DNA of 36,213 nucleotides. It comes from Streptomyces sp. NRRL S-31 (GTDB lineage Bacteria > Actinomycetota > Actinomycetes > Streptomycetales > Streptomycetaceae). Below, piece after piece: positions 7,332 through 14,219 of this stretch. Positions within the stretch are counted from its first letter, which is position 1. Every line of letters starts with the position of its first letter. The stretch is taken from the NCBI RefSeq assembly GCF_000718775.1, contig NZ_JOCB01000089.1, positions 1 to 36,213 of the forward strand, written 5' to 3'. The notes below the pieces were generated by a model. The model ran no database searches. It was given only the letters and a program-made list of their open reading frames with translations, and was not told the DNA's origin. A program made the position numbers and the translations under genes.

Positions 7332-8525
7332 TCAGTGCTCGGCGAGCCTGGCCGGGCGGGAGCCGGGGGTGTCCTGGGCGGCCGGCTCGGGGTAGGTGAG
7401 GTGCCCGGCGGGGTCCGCGACCGTCCGGCGGCTGCGGCCGGTCTGTCCCCGGGTCTCCGCTATCGCCAGATCGGTGCAGGCCAGCAGGTCCTCGGCCGTG
7501 GCCGTACGGCGCATACGGCGGGCGGCGCTGCCCTCCGCCAGCGCCCGCTCCGCGAGGTCCCGGACGGTGTGCCAGTCGTCGGCGGCCTCCAGGGCGGGGC
7601 GCACCCGGTCCAGCAGCCCGCGGACCACCTGGGCGGCGGGCGCCTCGTGCCGGGTGCGGGGGTCGACCAGGACGCCTTCGAGGCCGGACCGCGCGGCCCG
7701 CCAGCTCGCGGCGCGCAGCCACTCGTGCCGGCCCGCGCAGGCCGGGACGCGCGTCCCTGACGGCCGCTCGACGGCTTCGGTGACGAGGGCCCGGAAGAGT
7801 CCCGCGATGAGCACGACCGTCTCCGCGCGCGGGCAGGCGTCGCAGATGCGCAGCTCAAGGGTCTGCTGATGGGCGGAGGGCCGTATGTCGTAGTAGATCA
7901 TCCCGGCGTCGCTGATGACGCCCGAGTCGATGAGGTCCCGGACCGCCGCGTCGTAGGCGGCGGCGTCCGCGAAGCAGCCGGCCGGGCCCGCGGTGGGCCA
8001 GCGCTGCCACAGCATCGTCCGCCAACTGGCGTAGCCGGTGTCGGCGCCCAACCAGAACGGGGAGCTGGCGGACAGGGCCAGCAGGACGTGCAGCCAGGGC
8101 GACACCTCGCACATGACGCGTACGGCGAGGTCGCGGTCGGGGACGTCGACGTGGACGTGGGTGCCGCAGATCAGCTGCTCGTCGGCGACCATGCGGTACT
8201 CGTCGACCATGTGGCGGTAGCGGCGGCCCGCGGTGGGGTGGATGTCGGCGGTGCGGGCCAGCGGCACCGTTCCGGCGGCGACCGCCGCCAGGCCGTTCGC
8301 GGTCGCGGCGGCGTCGAGCAGGCGTCTGGTGCCGGTGATGTCGCCGTACAGGCCGCCCAGTGAGGCGTGCACACCGCTGTTCGACTCCACGGTCGCCTGT
8401 TGCAGCTCGGTCGTGAAGGTCTGCGGGGGGAGCTTCTCCAGGATCATGTCGGCCCGTGGCACGAGCCGGCCCGTCTCCACCTCGACGATGTGGAATTCCT
8501 CTTCCACTCCGATGCGCACAGTCAC
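7332..8525 (-). CDS. GCS2/YbdK-type carboxylate-amine ligase
   Basis: This 397-residue protein belongs to the glutamate-cysteine ligase family 2 (YbdK/EgtA-like), ATP-dependent enzymes that join the gamma-carboxyl of glutamate or a similar acid to an amine. Diagnostic pieces are the opening RIGVEEEFHIVE, TELQQATVESNSGVH, CGTHVHVDVPDRD and RPSAHQQTLELRICD; the Glu/Asp/His sets in these bind metal-ATP and substrate. The GTG start has AAGGAG four bases upstream. It heads the minus-strand operon leading to the amidotransferase and the S9 peptidase. In that setting it is a good candidate for making the dipeptide or gamma-glutamyl compound that is then amidated. The true substrate is unknown, and no acetyltransferase is present nearby. 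Confidence 0.88.
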   Translation of the reverse strand: MTVRIGVEEEFHIVEVETGRLVPRADMILEKLPPQTFTTELQQATVESNSGVHASLGGLYGDITGTRRLLDAAATANGLAAVAAGTVPLARTADIHPTAGRRYRHMVDEYRMVADEQLICGTHVHVDVPDRDLAVRVMCEVSPWLHVLLALSASSPFWLGADTGYASWRTMLWQRWPTAGPAGCFADAAAYDAAVRDLIDSGVISDAGMIYYDIRPSAHQQTLELRICDACPRAETVVLIAGLFRALVTEAVERPSGTRVPACAGRHEWLRAASWRAARSGLEGVLVDPRTRHEAPAAQVVRGLLDRVRPALEAADDWHTVRDLAERALAEGSAARRMRRTATAEDLLACTDLAIAETRGQTGRSRRTVADPAGHLTYPEPAAQDTPGSRPARLAEH

Positions 8526-8650
8526 GGCACTCCTTGGGGTGAGGGAGGAGGCTTGCCGCCTCGCCCCGGGAACCGCCCCCGGCACAGACGGTGGCGGGGG
8601 ATGCATCTCCGACTTCCCGTCTGGCCCATTACCAATCAGCCGGCACGCGG

Positions 8651-8695
8651 CGGAGGTGGCCGCGGCGGAGGTGGCCGCGGCGCAGGTGGGCGTGG
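8651..8695. repeat. Three tandem copies of a 15-bp repeat
   Basis: CGGAGGTGGCCGCGG occurs at 8651-8665 and 8666-8680, followed by a diverged copy CGCAGGTGGGCGTGG at 8681-8695. It lies in the divergent intergenic region (8526-8800) between the ligase and DUF2945 genes, just upstream of the sigma-B-like promoter candidate. Confidence 0.7.
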
Positions 8696-8727
8696 CCGGC
8701 CGGGCGGCGGCCGGGCGGACGCGGAGC

Positions 8728-8753
8728 GCGTCGGGCGCGCGCAACGTGGGTAC
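8728..8753 (+). promoter_or_regulatory. Sigma-B-like promoter candidate for the DUF2945/DUF3140 genes
   Basis: GCGT at 8728-8731 and GGGTAC at 8748-8753 are 16 bases apart, fitting the GNNT-N14-16-GGGTAC form known for stress sigma factors of the SigB group in Streptomyces. The first start codon is 47 bases downstream. GGGTAC is frequent by chance in such DNA, so this is only suggestive. Confidence 0.35.
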
Positions 8754-8800
8754 TGCGGCACGGTGAACCCCCGTCACCCCCCACCGGACAGGAGCACGGC

Positions 8801-9037
8801 ATGAGCAAGGCGAAGGACTCTTCCGGCAAGCGGCAGCCGTCCAAGGGCGACAAGGTCGCCTGGCGCAGCCACGGCAGCGAGACCACGGGCACCGTGGAGG
8901 AGAAGATCACCGAGCGGACCGAGGCTGCCGGACGCACCGTGGACGCCTCGCCCGACGACCCGCAGTACGAGGTGCGCAGCGACAAGTCCGGCCGTACGGC
9001 CGTGCACAAGCCGTCCGCCCTGAAGCGCAAGAAGTAG
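8801..9037 (+). CDS. DUF2945 (HVA1/TUDOR-like) small protein
   Basis: This is a 78-residue, strongly charged protein with a core of KGDKVAWRSHGSETTGTVEE, then ERTEAAGRTVDAS, QYEVRSDKSGRTAVHKPSAL and a Lys/Arg tail. The 'W..hG....G.V.......Y.V.sd.sG....Hkp..L' pattern is that of the DUF2945/hypervirulence-associated TUDOR family, a small beta-barrel of unknown biochemical role. AGGAG lies seven bases before the ATG. It is followed after seven bases by the DUF3140 gene, a common pairing, so both are probably expressed together, perhaps under general stress. Confidence 0.85.
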   Translation: MSKAKDSSGKRQPSKGDKVAWRSHGSETTGTVEEKITERTEAAGRTVDASPDDPQYEVRSDKSGRTAVHKPSALKRKK

Positions 9038-9044
9038 GCCGGCC

Positions 9045-9389
9045 GTGGCGGGCGAGGAGGACGCGCACCGAGAGACCTGGGACACCTTCCGCGAACTGGT
9101 GAACATGGCCCCGGCCGCGCTGGAGAAGTGGCTGGCGACCGACGAGTCCCGGGCGGCCGGACAGCACAAGGACGGCGGTGAGTCCACCGGTCACGCCTCC
9201 GGCCGCGCCATCGTGGGCATCCTGCGCAAGAAGAAGGGCGACCTCTCGGACGAGGACTACGCGCACATGCGCAAGGTGACCGGCTACATCCGCCGGCACC
9301 TCGCGCAGCGCCCTTCCGGGGACGTGCGCGACACCCGGTGGCGGTACTCGCTGATGAACTGGGGTCACGACCCGCTCCGGGACAGTTGA
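9045..9389 (+). CDS. DUF3140 family protein
   Basis: This 114-residue protein has the DUF3140 pattern: TWDTFRELVNMAPAALEKWL, then HASGRAIVGILRKKKGDLSD, DYAHMRKVTGYIRRHLAQRP and a C-terminal DTRWRYSLMNWGHDP. The mix of helical segments with a basic centre and the ending 'RWRYSLMNWGHDP' are typical. Biochemical function is not known. It starts with GTG seven bases after the DUF2945 stop, so the two form one transcription unit; homologues usually occur as such pairs. Confidence 0.85.
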   Translation: MAGEEDAHRETWDTFRELVNMAPAALEKWLATDESRAAGQHKDGGESTGHASGRAIVGILRKKKGDLSDEDYAHMRKVTGYIRRHLAQRPSGDVRDTRWRYSLMNWGHDPLRDS

Positions 9390-9494
9390 GGCACGGTGGC
9401 GCCCGGCGGTCCGGACCCACGGGAGGGCCGTACGGGACGGCGGCTGCCTACAGTGGAACGAGCACCATCCACGACGACACCCTGACGAGCGCGC

Positions 9495-10709
9495 ATGAGG
9501 TACCCCCACGCCGGCCCGGACGACGGGCCCAACACCCTGTTCGACCTCGACGCGCTCGACGCCGCCGCGGCACCCGAGGGCGGCGGCACGGCCGGGCGGA
9601 GCGGCCGGGAACCCGGCCCGCGGCCCTCCGCCTTCCGCGACTCCCCCGCGGCCCGGCGGCTGCTGCCGGTGCGGACCGTCTACGCGGAACCGGCCGCCGC
9701 CCGCTCCCCGCGCGGCCGCCAGATCCTCGCCCGTCACCCGGACGCGGAGGTGATCGAGGTGGAGTCGCACTGGCGCATCCCCGGGCTGCACGGCAACGAG
9801 GGCAATGTGCGGCGCTGGGTGCGCGTGAAGGGGGAGACCCTGGTGCTGGGCGAGAAGAAGACGTCGGCCACACGGCCCAACGGCCGGTCCGCCGACTGGA
9901 TCGCGCCCGGCCCCTCCAACGGCTGCGCCCTGGCCTGCGCGTACTGCTACGTGCCGCGCCGCAAGGGGTACGCCAACCCGATCACCGTCTTCACCAACAT
10001 CGACGGCATCATCGCCCACCTGGGACGGCACATCGCGCGCCTGGGCCGCAAACGGGAACCCAACCAGTGCGACGAGTCGGCGTGGGTCTACGACATCGGG
10101 GAGAACGGCGACTGTTCGGTGGACGCGCTGATCTGCGACAACACCGCGGATCTCGTGCACGCCTTCCGCCGGTGGCCCACGGCGAAGGCGTCGTTCGCGA
10201 CCAAGTTCGTCAACCCCGACCTGCTGGCGCTGGACCCGCGGGGCCGGACCAGGATCCGTTTCTCGCTGATGCCGGCGGCGGACTCCCGCCTGCTCGACCT
10301 GCGGACCTCGCCGGTGGACGACCGGATCGCCGCCGCGGCGGACTTCCTGGACGCGGGGTACGAGGTGCACTTCAACCTCTCCCCCGTGGTCGTGCGGCCC
10401 GGCTGGGAGGAGTCGTGGACCGAGCTGCTGCGGCAGCTCGACGACGTGCTGCCCGACCGGGTGAAACGGCAGGCGGCCGCCGAAGTGATCATGCTGACGC
10501 ACAACCAGGAGCTGCACCAGGTCAACCTGGGCTGGCACCCCCGCGCCGAGGAGGTGCTCTGGCAGCCGCCGCTCCAGCAGGCCAAACGGTCGCAGAACGG
10601 GACCCTGAACGTGCGCTACACCAACCGGGTCAAGGCCGGGGCGGTGCGCACCCTGCGCGAACTGGTGTCGGCCCACGCCCCCTGGCTGCGCATCCGCTAC
10701 GCCTTCTGA
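9495..10709 (+). CDS. Spore photoproduct lyase-like radical SAM protein
   Basis: This 404-residue protein has the radical SAM cluster motif C144-x3-C148-x2-C151 (CALACAYCY), followed by VPRRKGYANPITVFTNID, as in the SplB family. Later landmarks are WVYDIGENGDCSVDALICDN, ATKFVNPDLLALDPRGRTRI and the C-terminal NVRYTNRVKAG. True SplB repairs the spore photoproduct thymine dimer in Bacillus endospores using a 4Fe-4S cluster and S-adenosylmethionine. Actinomycete homologues are common, but their substrate is not established, and Streptomyces spores lack the endospore DNA state. The N-terminal 45 residues are low in complexity. The ATG at 9495 has only a weak ribosome site. Confidence 0.88.
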   Translation: MRYPHAGPDDGPNTLFDLDALDAAAAPEGGGTAGRSGREPGPRPSAFRDSPAARRLLPVRTVYAEPAAARSPRGRQILARHPDAEVIEVESHWRIPGLHGNEGNVRRWVRVKGETLVLGEKKTSATRPNGRSADWIAPGPSNGCALACAYCYVPRRKGYANPITVFTNIDGIIAHLGRHIARLGRKREPNQCDESAWVYDIGENGDCSVDALICDNTADLVHAFRRWPTAKASFATKFVNPDLLALDPRGRTRIRFSLMPAADSRLLDLRTSPVDDRIAAAADFLDAGYEVHFNLSPVVVRPGWEESWTELLRQLDDVLPDRVKRQAAAEVIMLTHNQELHQVNLGWHPRAEEVLWQPPLQQAKRSQNGTLNVRYTNRVKAGAVRTLRELVSAHAPWLRIRYAF

Positions 10710-10750
10710 GGGCATCGGCCCCACCGGCGCGACATCCCCGGCGCCCAGCT

Positions 10751-10756
10751 GGGTAC
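10751..10756 (+). promoter_or_regulatory. GGGTAC -10-like element upstream of the PRC-barrel gene
   Basis: A GGGTAC hexamer lies 41 bases before the start at 10792, the place expected for a stress-sigma -10. I see no good GNNT element 14-16 bases upstream, so support is weak. Confidence 0.2.
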
Positions 10757-10791
10757 CCCCTGCACAGGAGGACCGGCACAGGAGGTTCCGC

Positions 10792-11148
10792 ATGTTCGAG
10801 GCATCCGACATCCGTGAGTGGCGAGGCCATGACGTCGTCGACGCGGACGGCCACAAGATCGGCGCACTGGAGTCCGTCTACGTGGACACCAGCACCGACC
10901 AGCCCTTCTTCGCCACGGTGACGGTGGGGCTGCCCACCCGTCGCCGGCTGGCGTTCGTGCCCCTCGTGGGGGCGACCGTCGGCCCGGGCTACCTGAAGGT
11001 CACGTACGGCAAGGACCAGGTGAAGAAGGCCCCGTCGATCGACCTCGACGGCGAACTCCCCGCCTCGGAGGAGGCGGCGGTCTTCGCCCACTACGAGCTG
11101 CCCTACGCGCCGGGCGCCGGCGGTGAGCGACGCCTGGGCCGCCGCTGA
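10792..11148 (+). CDS. PRC-barrel domain protein
   Basis: This 118-residue protein opens with an IREWRGHDVVDADGHKIGAL segment, then ESVYVDTSTDQPFFATVTVG and LAFVPLVGATVGPGYLKVTY. 'G..V.d.dG..iG.v..vyvd......a.v' is the PRC-barrel signature, a small beta-barrel used for protein contacts or RNA/ribosome-linked adaptors. It is soluble, with a basic C-terminus. A strong ribosome site (AGGAGGTTCCGC before the ATG) decides the start. It is followed by a small membrane protein on the same strand. Function is unknown; such proteins are often stress-induced in Streptomyces. Confidence 0.85.
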   Translation: MFEASDIREWRGHDVVDADGHKIGALESVYVDTSTDQPFFATVTVGLPTRRRLAFVPLVGATVGPGYLKVTYGKDQVKKAPSIDLDGELPASEEAAVFAHYELPYAPGAGGERRLGRR

Positions 11149-11181
11149 TCCACCGAACCCTCGGGAGATCCGGGAGATCCG

Positions 11182-11355
11182 ATGACCGTGTTCCTGCTGC
11201 TGATCCTCGTCGCCATCGTCCTGGGCATCATCGGATTCGCCGTCCATGGCCTGTTCTACCTCCTGGTCATCGGCGCGGTCGTGATCGTGGTGGACCTCGT
11301 CTACGCCGCGATGCGCTTCCGCCGGGGCGGGCGGAAGCACCGCATCGCCCGGTGA
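11182..11355 (+). CDS. 57-residue membrane protein
   Basis: From ATG 11182 (GGGAGATCCG upstream) the frame encodes 57 residues: MTVFLLLILVAIVLGIIGFA, then VHGLFYLLVIGAVVIVVDLV, then a basic tail ending RKHRIAR. That gives one long or two short transmembrane helices with a positively charged cytoplasmic tail. It lies 33 bases after the PRC-barrel gene. Similar short hydrophobic proteins are common in Streptomyces stress regions. No catalytic role can be proposed. Confidence 0.75.
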   Translation: MTVFLLLILVAIVLGIIGFAVHGLFYLLVIGAVVIVVDLVYAAMRFRRGGRKHRIAR

Positions 11356-11440
11356 CGCTCCGTTCACCCACACGAATCAATCTCACCGCCCCGGGCGGGC
11401 CCGGGCGCATGACCGGCCCGCCGCCGGTGAGACATCGGAC

Positions 11441-12205
11441 ATGGACGAACCGACCCCGGCGGCCCCGCTGCCCGCCCCGCGTGACCCTCCCCCGCCCGAC
11501 GCCGTGTTCACGGCGGACTTCGCCTCCACGGCCCAGTGGGTCGCGGGCCGCTCCTCGGCCTATCCGGGGAGCGGCCCGGTCAATCCCGGCGACGACAAAC
11601 TGGACTACCTGGTGGCCGACGCGCACCACAGCCGCTCGGGCGTCTTCCGGGCCACCCGCCGGGCGGACGGCCTCTGGGACACCGGCCTGCTGACCACCGA
11701 GGGCAGCGAGGAAGGGTTCACGCTGCGGACCGGGGACGTGCTGGAGACCCGGGTGCGGCTGCCGGAGGAGACCGGCGCCTGGCCGGCCGTCTGGACCTGG
11801 CGGGACGGCGACCAGGAGATCGACGTCTTCGAGTACCACCCGGACAACCCGGACCTGCTGGAGTTCACCAACCACGTGCGCGGCGGCAACCGGTACGTCC
11901 ACGACGACGCCGTCCGTCCGGGCGCCTGGGTGGACCTGCGCACCGACTTCGGACGGCACTCGGTGGTCTGGTGGCTGAACGGCACACGGGTCTTCACGGA
12001 CCGGCGGGGTGTCGGGCGCGGCTGGCACGCCAGTCTCATCGTCAATCTCTCGGTCTGCGCCGGGCGCTATCACCCACCGCCCGATCCGGCGACCGACGAG
12101 ATGACCTTCGAGGTGGGCAGCCTGGTGGTCCGCCGTCCGTCGGCGGACGGCCCCTCGTCCGGTCAGGCGGCGGTCCCGTCCCGGTCCGAGGACGGCCACA
12201 CATAG
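11441..12205 (+). CDS. GH16-like (concanavalin A-fold) glycosidase without signal peptide
   Basis: This 254-residue protein shows the glycoside hydrolase family 16 active-site strand E-x-D-x-x-E as EIDVFE: Glu126 nucleophile, Asp128, Glu131 acid/base. It is preceded by GAWPAVWTW and followed by EFTNHVRGGNRYVHDD and HSVVWWLNGTRVF, all typical of laminarinase/lichenase-type beta-jelly rolls. Most GH16 enzymes are secreted, but here the N-terminus (MDEPTPAAPLPAPRDPPPPD) has no hydrophobic signal, so it may act inside the cell, on spores, or be exported another way. The start is not fixed by a strong ribosome site. The 3' end overlaps the convergent 12163-12639 gene by 43 bases. The exact beta-glucan substrate is unknown. 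Confidence 0.78.
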   Translation: MDEPTPAAPLPAPRDPPPPDAVFTADFASTAQWVAGRSSAYPGSGPVNPGDDKLDYLVADAHHSRSGVFRATRRADGLWDTGLLTTEGSEEGFTLRTGDVLETRVRLPEETGAWPAVWTWRDGDQEIDVFEYHPDNPDLLEFTNHVRGGNRYVHDDAVRPGAWVDLRTDFGRHSVVWWLNGTRVFTDRRGVGRGWHASLIVNLSVCAGRYHPPPDPATDEMTFEVGSLVVRRPSADGPSSGQAAVPSRSEDGHT

Positions 12206-12639
12206 GGCAGATCGGCGGGGACACCGGGGAACACCTCCGCGTAGGCGTCCCGGTCCTTGCGGACGAGCGCGGACTGGTGGCTGCGGTGGAAGGCCGCGTC
12301 CCCGAGCCACGGCGGCAGCTCCCCCGCGGCGGCGAGCGCGGCCTGGTCACGGACCGGAGCGCCCGGACGGCAGCCGGCGAACCCCGCCACCAGGGACGCG
12401 GCACAGCTGTCCTGGTGCCCGTGTTCCCGCCAGACCCGGCAGATCTCCAGGCCGTAGCGGACCAGGGCCTCCTCGTAGCCGTGCCACATCCGCACGGCCG
12501 GGTGCCTGCGCCAGCCGTAGCCGGGGACGGTCAGGCCGCGCAGGACCTGGAGCGCCTCGACCCGCTGCTTGCCCAGGCGGCGGCGGTCCAGGAGCAGGGC
12601 GGAGCGCCGGAAGTCGGAGTCGGGCAGGAACGTCTGCAT
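12163..12639 (-). CDS. MSMEG_6728 family protein (pyrimidine-dimer DNA glycosylase-like)
   Basis: This 158-residue protein begins MQTFLPDSDFRRSALLLDRR, then LGKQRVEALQVLRGL, PGYGWRRHPAVRMWHGYEEA and FHRSHQSALVRKD. This is the pattern of the MSMEG_6728/Pyr_excise group, placed near T4 endonuclease V-like pyrimidine-dimer glycosylases. The family link is annotation-level; enzymatic repair by this branch is not, to my knowledge, shown. A UV-repair role would fit the photoproduct-lyase-like gene 1.5 kb away. Its 3' end overlaps the GH16-like gene. The ribosome site is weak (AGGAC). Confidence 0.75.
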   Translation of the reverse strand: MQTFLPDSDFRRSALLLDRRRLGKQRVEALQVLRGLTVPGYGWRRHPAVRMWHGYEEALVRYGLEICRVWREHGHQDSCAASLVAGFAGCRPGAPVRDQAALAAAGELPPWLGDAAFHRSHQSALVRKDRDAYAEVFPGVPADLPYVWPSSDRDGTAA

Positions 12640-12746
12640 GGGCGCCGTCCTGGAGCGGGTGCGGGGATGGGGGACGGGGTCAGGGCCGGGAGTCGTGGGG
12701 TCGGTTCGTCGCTCGGTTCGTCGCCGGGTGCTCCTCGTGTCGTGGG

Positions 12747-12761
12747 CCGGCCCGGGGCCGG
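12747..12761 (-). terminator. Hairpin immediately downstream of the SDR gene
   Basis: CCGGCCC at 12747-12753 and GGGCCGG at 12755-12761 are complementary, directly abutting the stop codon of the minus-strand SDR gene. The stem is very GC-rich but the loop is tight, so the effective stem is shorter. Confidence 0.35.
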
Positions 12762-13643
12762 TCAGCGGGGGTGCCGGCGGGCCGCGTCGTCGGCCGCGCC
12801 TCCGGCGCCGAGGGGTCCGGTGGTCAGCAGTGATCCTCCGGCTTCCAGACGGGCCACGTCGTGCCGGGACCGGCGCAGCACCAGCGGCGGCAGGACGGCC
12901 CGCACCGGCTGGATCAGCCGCAGCCAGGGCGGTGCGTACACGGCCGTGCGCCGGCGCTCCAGGCCCCGTACGATCCGCTCGGCGACCTCCGCGACGTCGT
13001 ACACCCGGCGGGCGGGCCGCGGCATGTGGCCGCGCAGCTCGCGCAGCACGGTGTACCGGTCCGCGTCGTGGATCATGTCGGTGTCGGTCCAGTTCAGGTA
13101 GGCGATGCCCACGGCGACGCCATGGCCGGCGACCTCGGCGCGCAGCGCGTGCGCGAAGGCCTCCACGCCCGCCTTGGAGGCGCAGTAGGCGCTCATCAGC
13201 GGTGCGGCGCCGAGGGAGGCGAGCGAGGCGATCTGGAGGTAGTAGCCGGCCGAGGCCCGCAGGTCCGGCAGGAAGGCCCGGGCGGTCTGGGCGCTGCCGG
13301 TGAGGTTGACGTCGACGACCCGGCGCCACTCGGCGGGGTCCGTGGCCTCGAACAGGCCGCCCTGGGCGACACCGGCGTTGGCGATCACGACGGAGGGGGT
13401 GCCGAGCCGGTGCCGTACCTCGCGGGCGGCCCGCCTCAGGGTCGTCAGGTCGGTCACGTCGGCCTCGATGGCGAGCGCCGGGGTCGGCAGCCGTGCGGCC
13501 ACCTCCGCCAGCAGGTCCGGCTCGTGCCCGAGCAGGGCGGTCCGGGCGCCGCGCCGGGCGACCTCGTGGGCGAGCGCGGCGCCGACGCCGCGGGCGGCGC
13601 CCGTCACCACGACGGTCCGGTTCTCCAGGGGGCTGCTCGGCAC
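12762..13643 (-). CDS. Short-chain dehydrogenase/reductase (SDR)
   Basis: This 293-residue classical SDR is a cytosolic NAD(P)-dependent oxidoreductase. It has the dinucleotide motif TGAARGVG near the N-terminus, ADVTDL, the NAG motif in VIANAGVA, and the catalytic Ser and Tyr-x-x-x-Lys in SAYCASK at about residue 150. A C-terminal extension of about 90 residues (VYAPPWLRLIQPVRAVLPPL) resembles SDRs of lipid or short-chain alcohol metabolism, but the substrate is not evident. The GTG start has GGAGGAG at good distance. It lies 29 bases after the 150-residue gene on the same strand, so the two are probably cotranscribed. Confidence 0.9.
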   Translation of the reverse strand: MPSSPLENRTVVVTGAARGVGAALAHEVARRGARTALLGHEPDLLAEVAARLPTPALAIEADVTDLTTLRRAAREVRHRLGTPSVVIANAGVAQGGLFEATDPAEWRRVVDVNLTGSAQTARAFLPDLRASAGYYLQIASLASLGAAPLMSAYCASKAGVEAFAHALRAEVAGHGVAVGIAYLNWTDTDMIHDADRYTVLRELRGHMPRPARRVYDVAEVAERIVRGLERRRTAVYAPPWLRLIQPVRAVLPPLVLRRSRHDVARLEAGGSLLTTGPLGAGGAADDAARRHPR

Positions 13644-13672
13644 GGTCTCCTCCCTCTCTCGCGGGGCTCGGG

Positions 13673-14125
13673 TCAGGACTCGCCGGCCGGCGGACGCGCC
13701 ACATGGCCGGGGTGCCCGCGGGTGCGGCGGGCCTCCTTCATCTCCGCCTCGTACAGGTGGCTCCGGCCCTGGGCCAGGGTGCTCACCGCCTCGCGTTCCA
13801 GCTCCCGGAACGGCTGGTAGTAGCCCTCGTCGTACGCCTCGACGATCTGGAACGTCCAGCGGCCCGGGAGGACGTTGCGGCCGAGGATCTCGGTCTCCAC
13901 CTTGTCCGCCCAGCCGGGGTGTCCGGCCTCGCGCAGCAGCCGTACCGTCCGGTCGAGTTCCAGGTCGGCCCCGCCGGTGAGCTGGTGGAAGCTGTACAGG
14001 TGGCCGCGGGCGCGCTCCGTGGTCTCCAGCGCCTTCGACAGGGAGCCGAGGGCCTCGACGGTCCGGTCGTCGACGCCTTCGGGACGGCGGTGCCGGGGGG
14101 CGGGCGCGTCCTGGTCTTCGTTCAT
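13673..14125 (-). CDS. 150-residue hypothetical helical protein
   Basis: The frame starts at an ATG with GGGAG four bases upstream and encodes a soluble, acidic, helix-rich protein: VEALGSLSKALETTERARGH, LYSFHQLTGGADLELDRTVR, WTFQIVEAYDEGYYQPFREL. No metal or nucleotide motif is visible. It looks like a conserved actinobacterial protein without a known function. GGGTAC (within 14157-14164, minus strand) lies just upstream and could be part of a stress-type promoter, though no matching -35 was found. It precedes the SDR gene. Confidence 0.75.
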   Translation of the reverse strand: MNEDQDAPAPRHRRPEGVDDRTVEALGSLSKALETTERARGHLYSFHQLTGGADLELDRTVRLLREAGHPGWADKVETEILGRNVLPGRWTFQIVEAYDEGYYQPFRELEREAVSTLAQGRSHLYEAEMKEARRTRGHPGHVARPPAGES

Positions 14126-14219
14126 GGCACTCCCTGGATGCTGTGGGGCGGATGCCGGGTACCCGTTCTCCCTTCCCGCTCGGCCGCGCGACCGGATACG
14201 CCGTCCGCCGAACGTGTGA

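Noticed and set aside
8907..10856. Long minus-strand open frame across DUF3140 and the radical SAM gene
   Set aside because: No domain, and both plus-strand proteins are clearly real.
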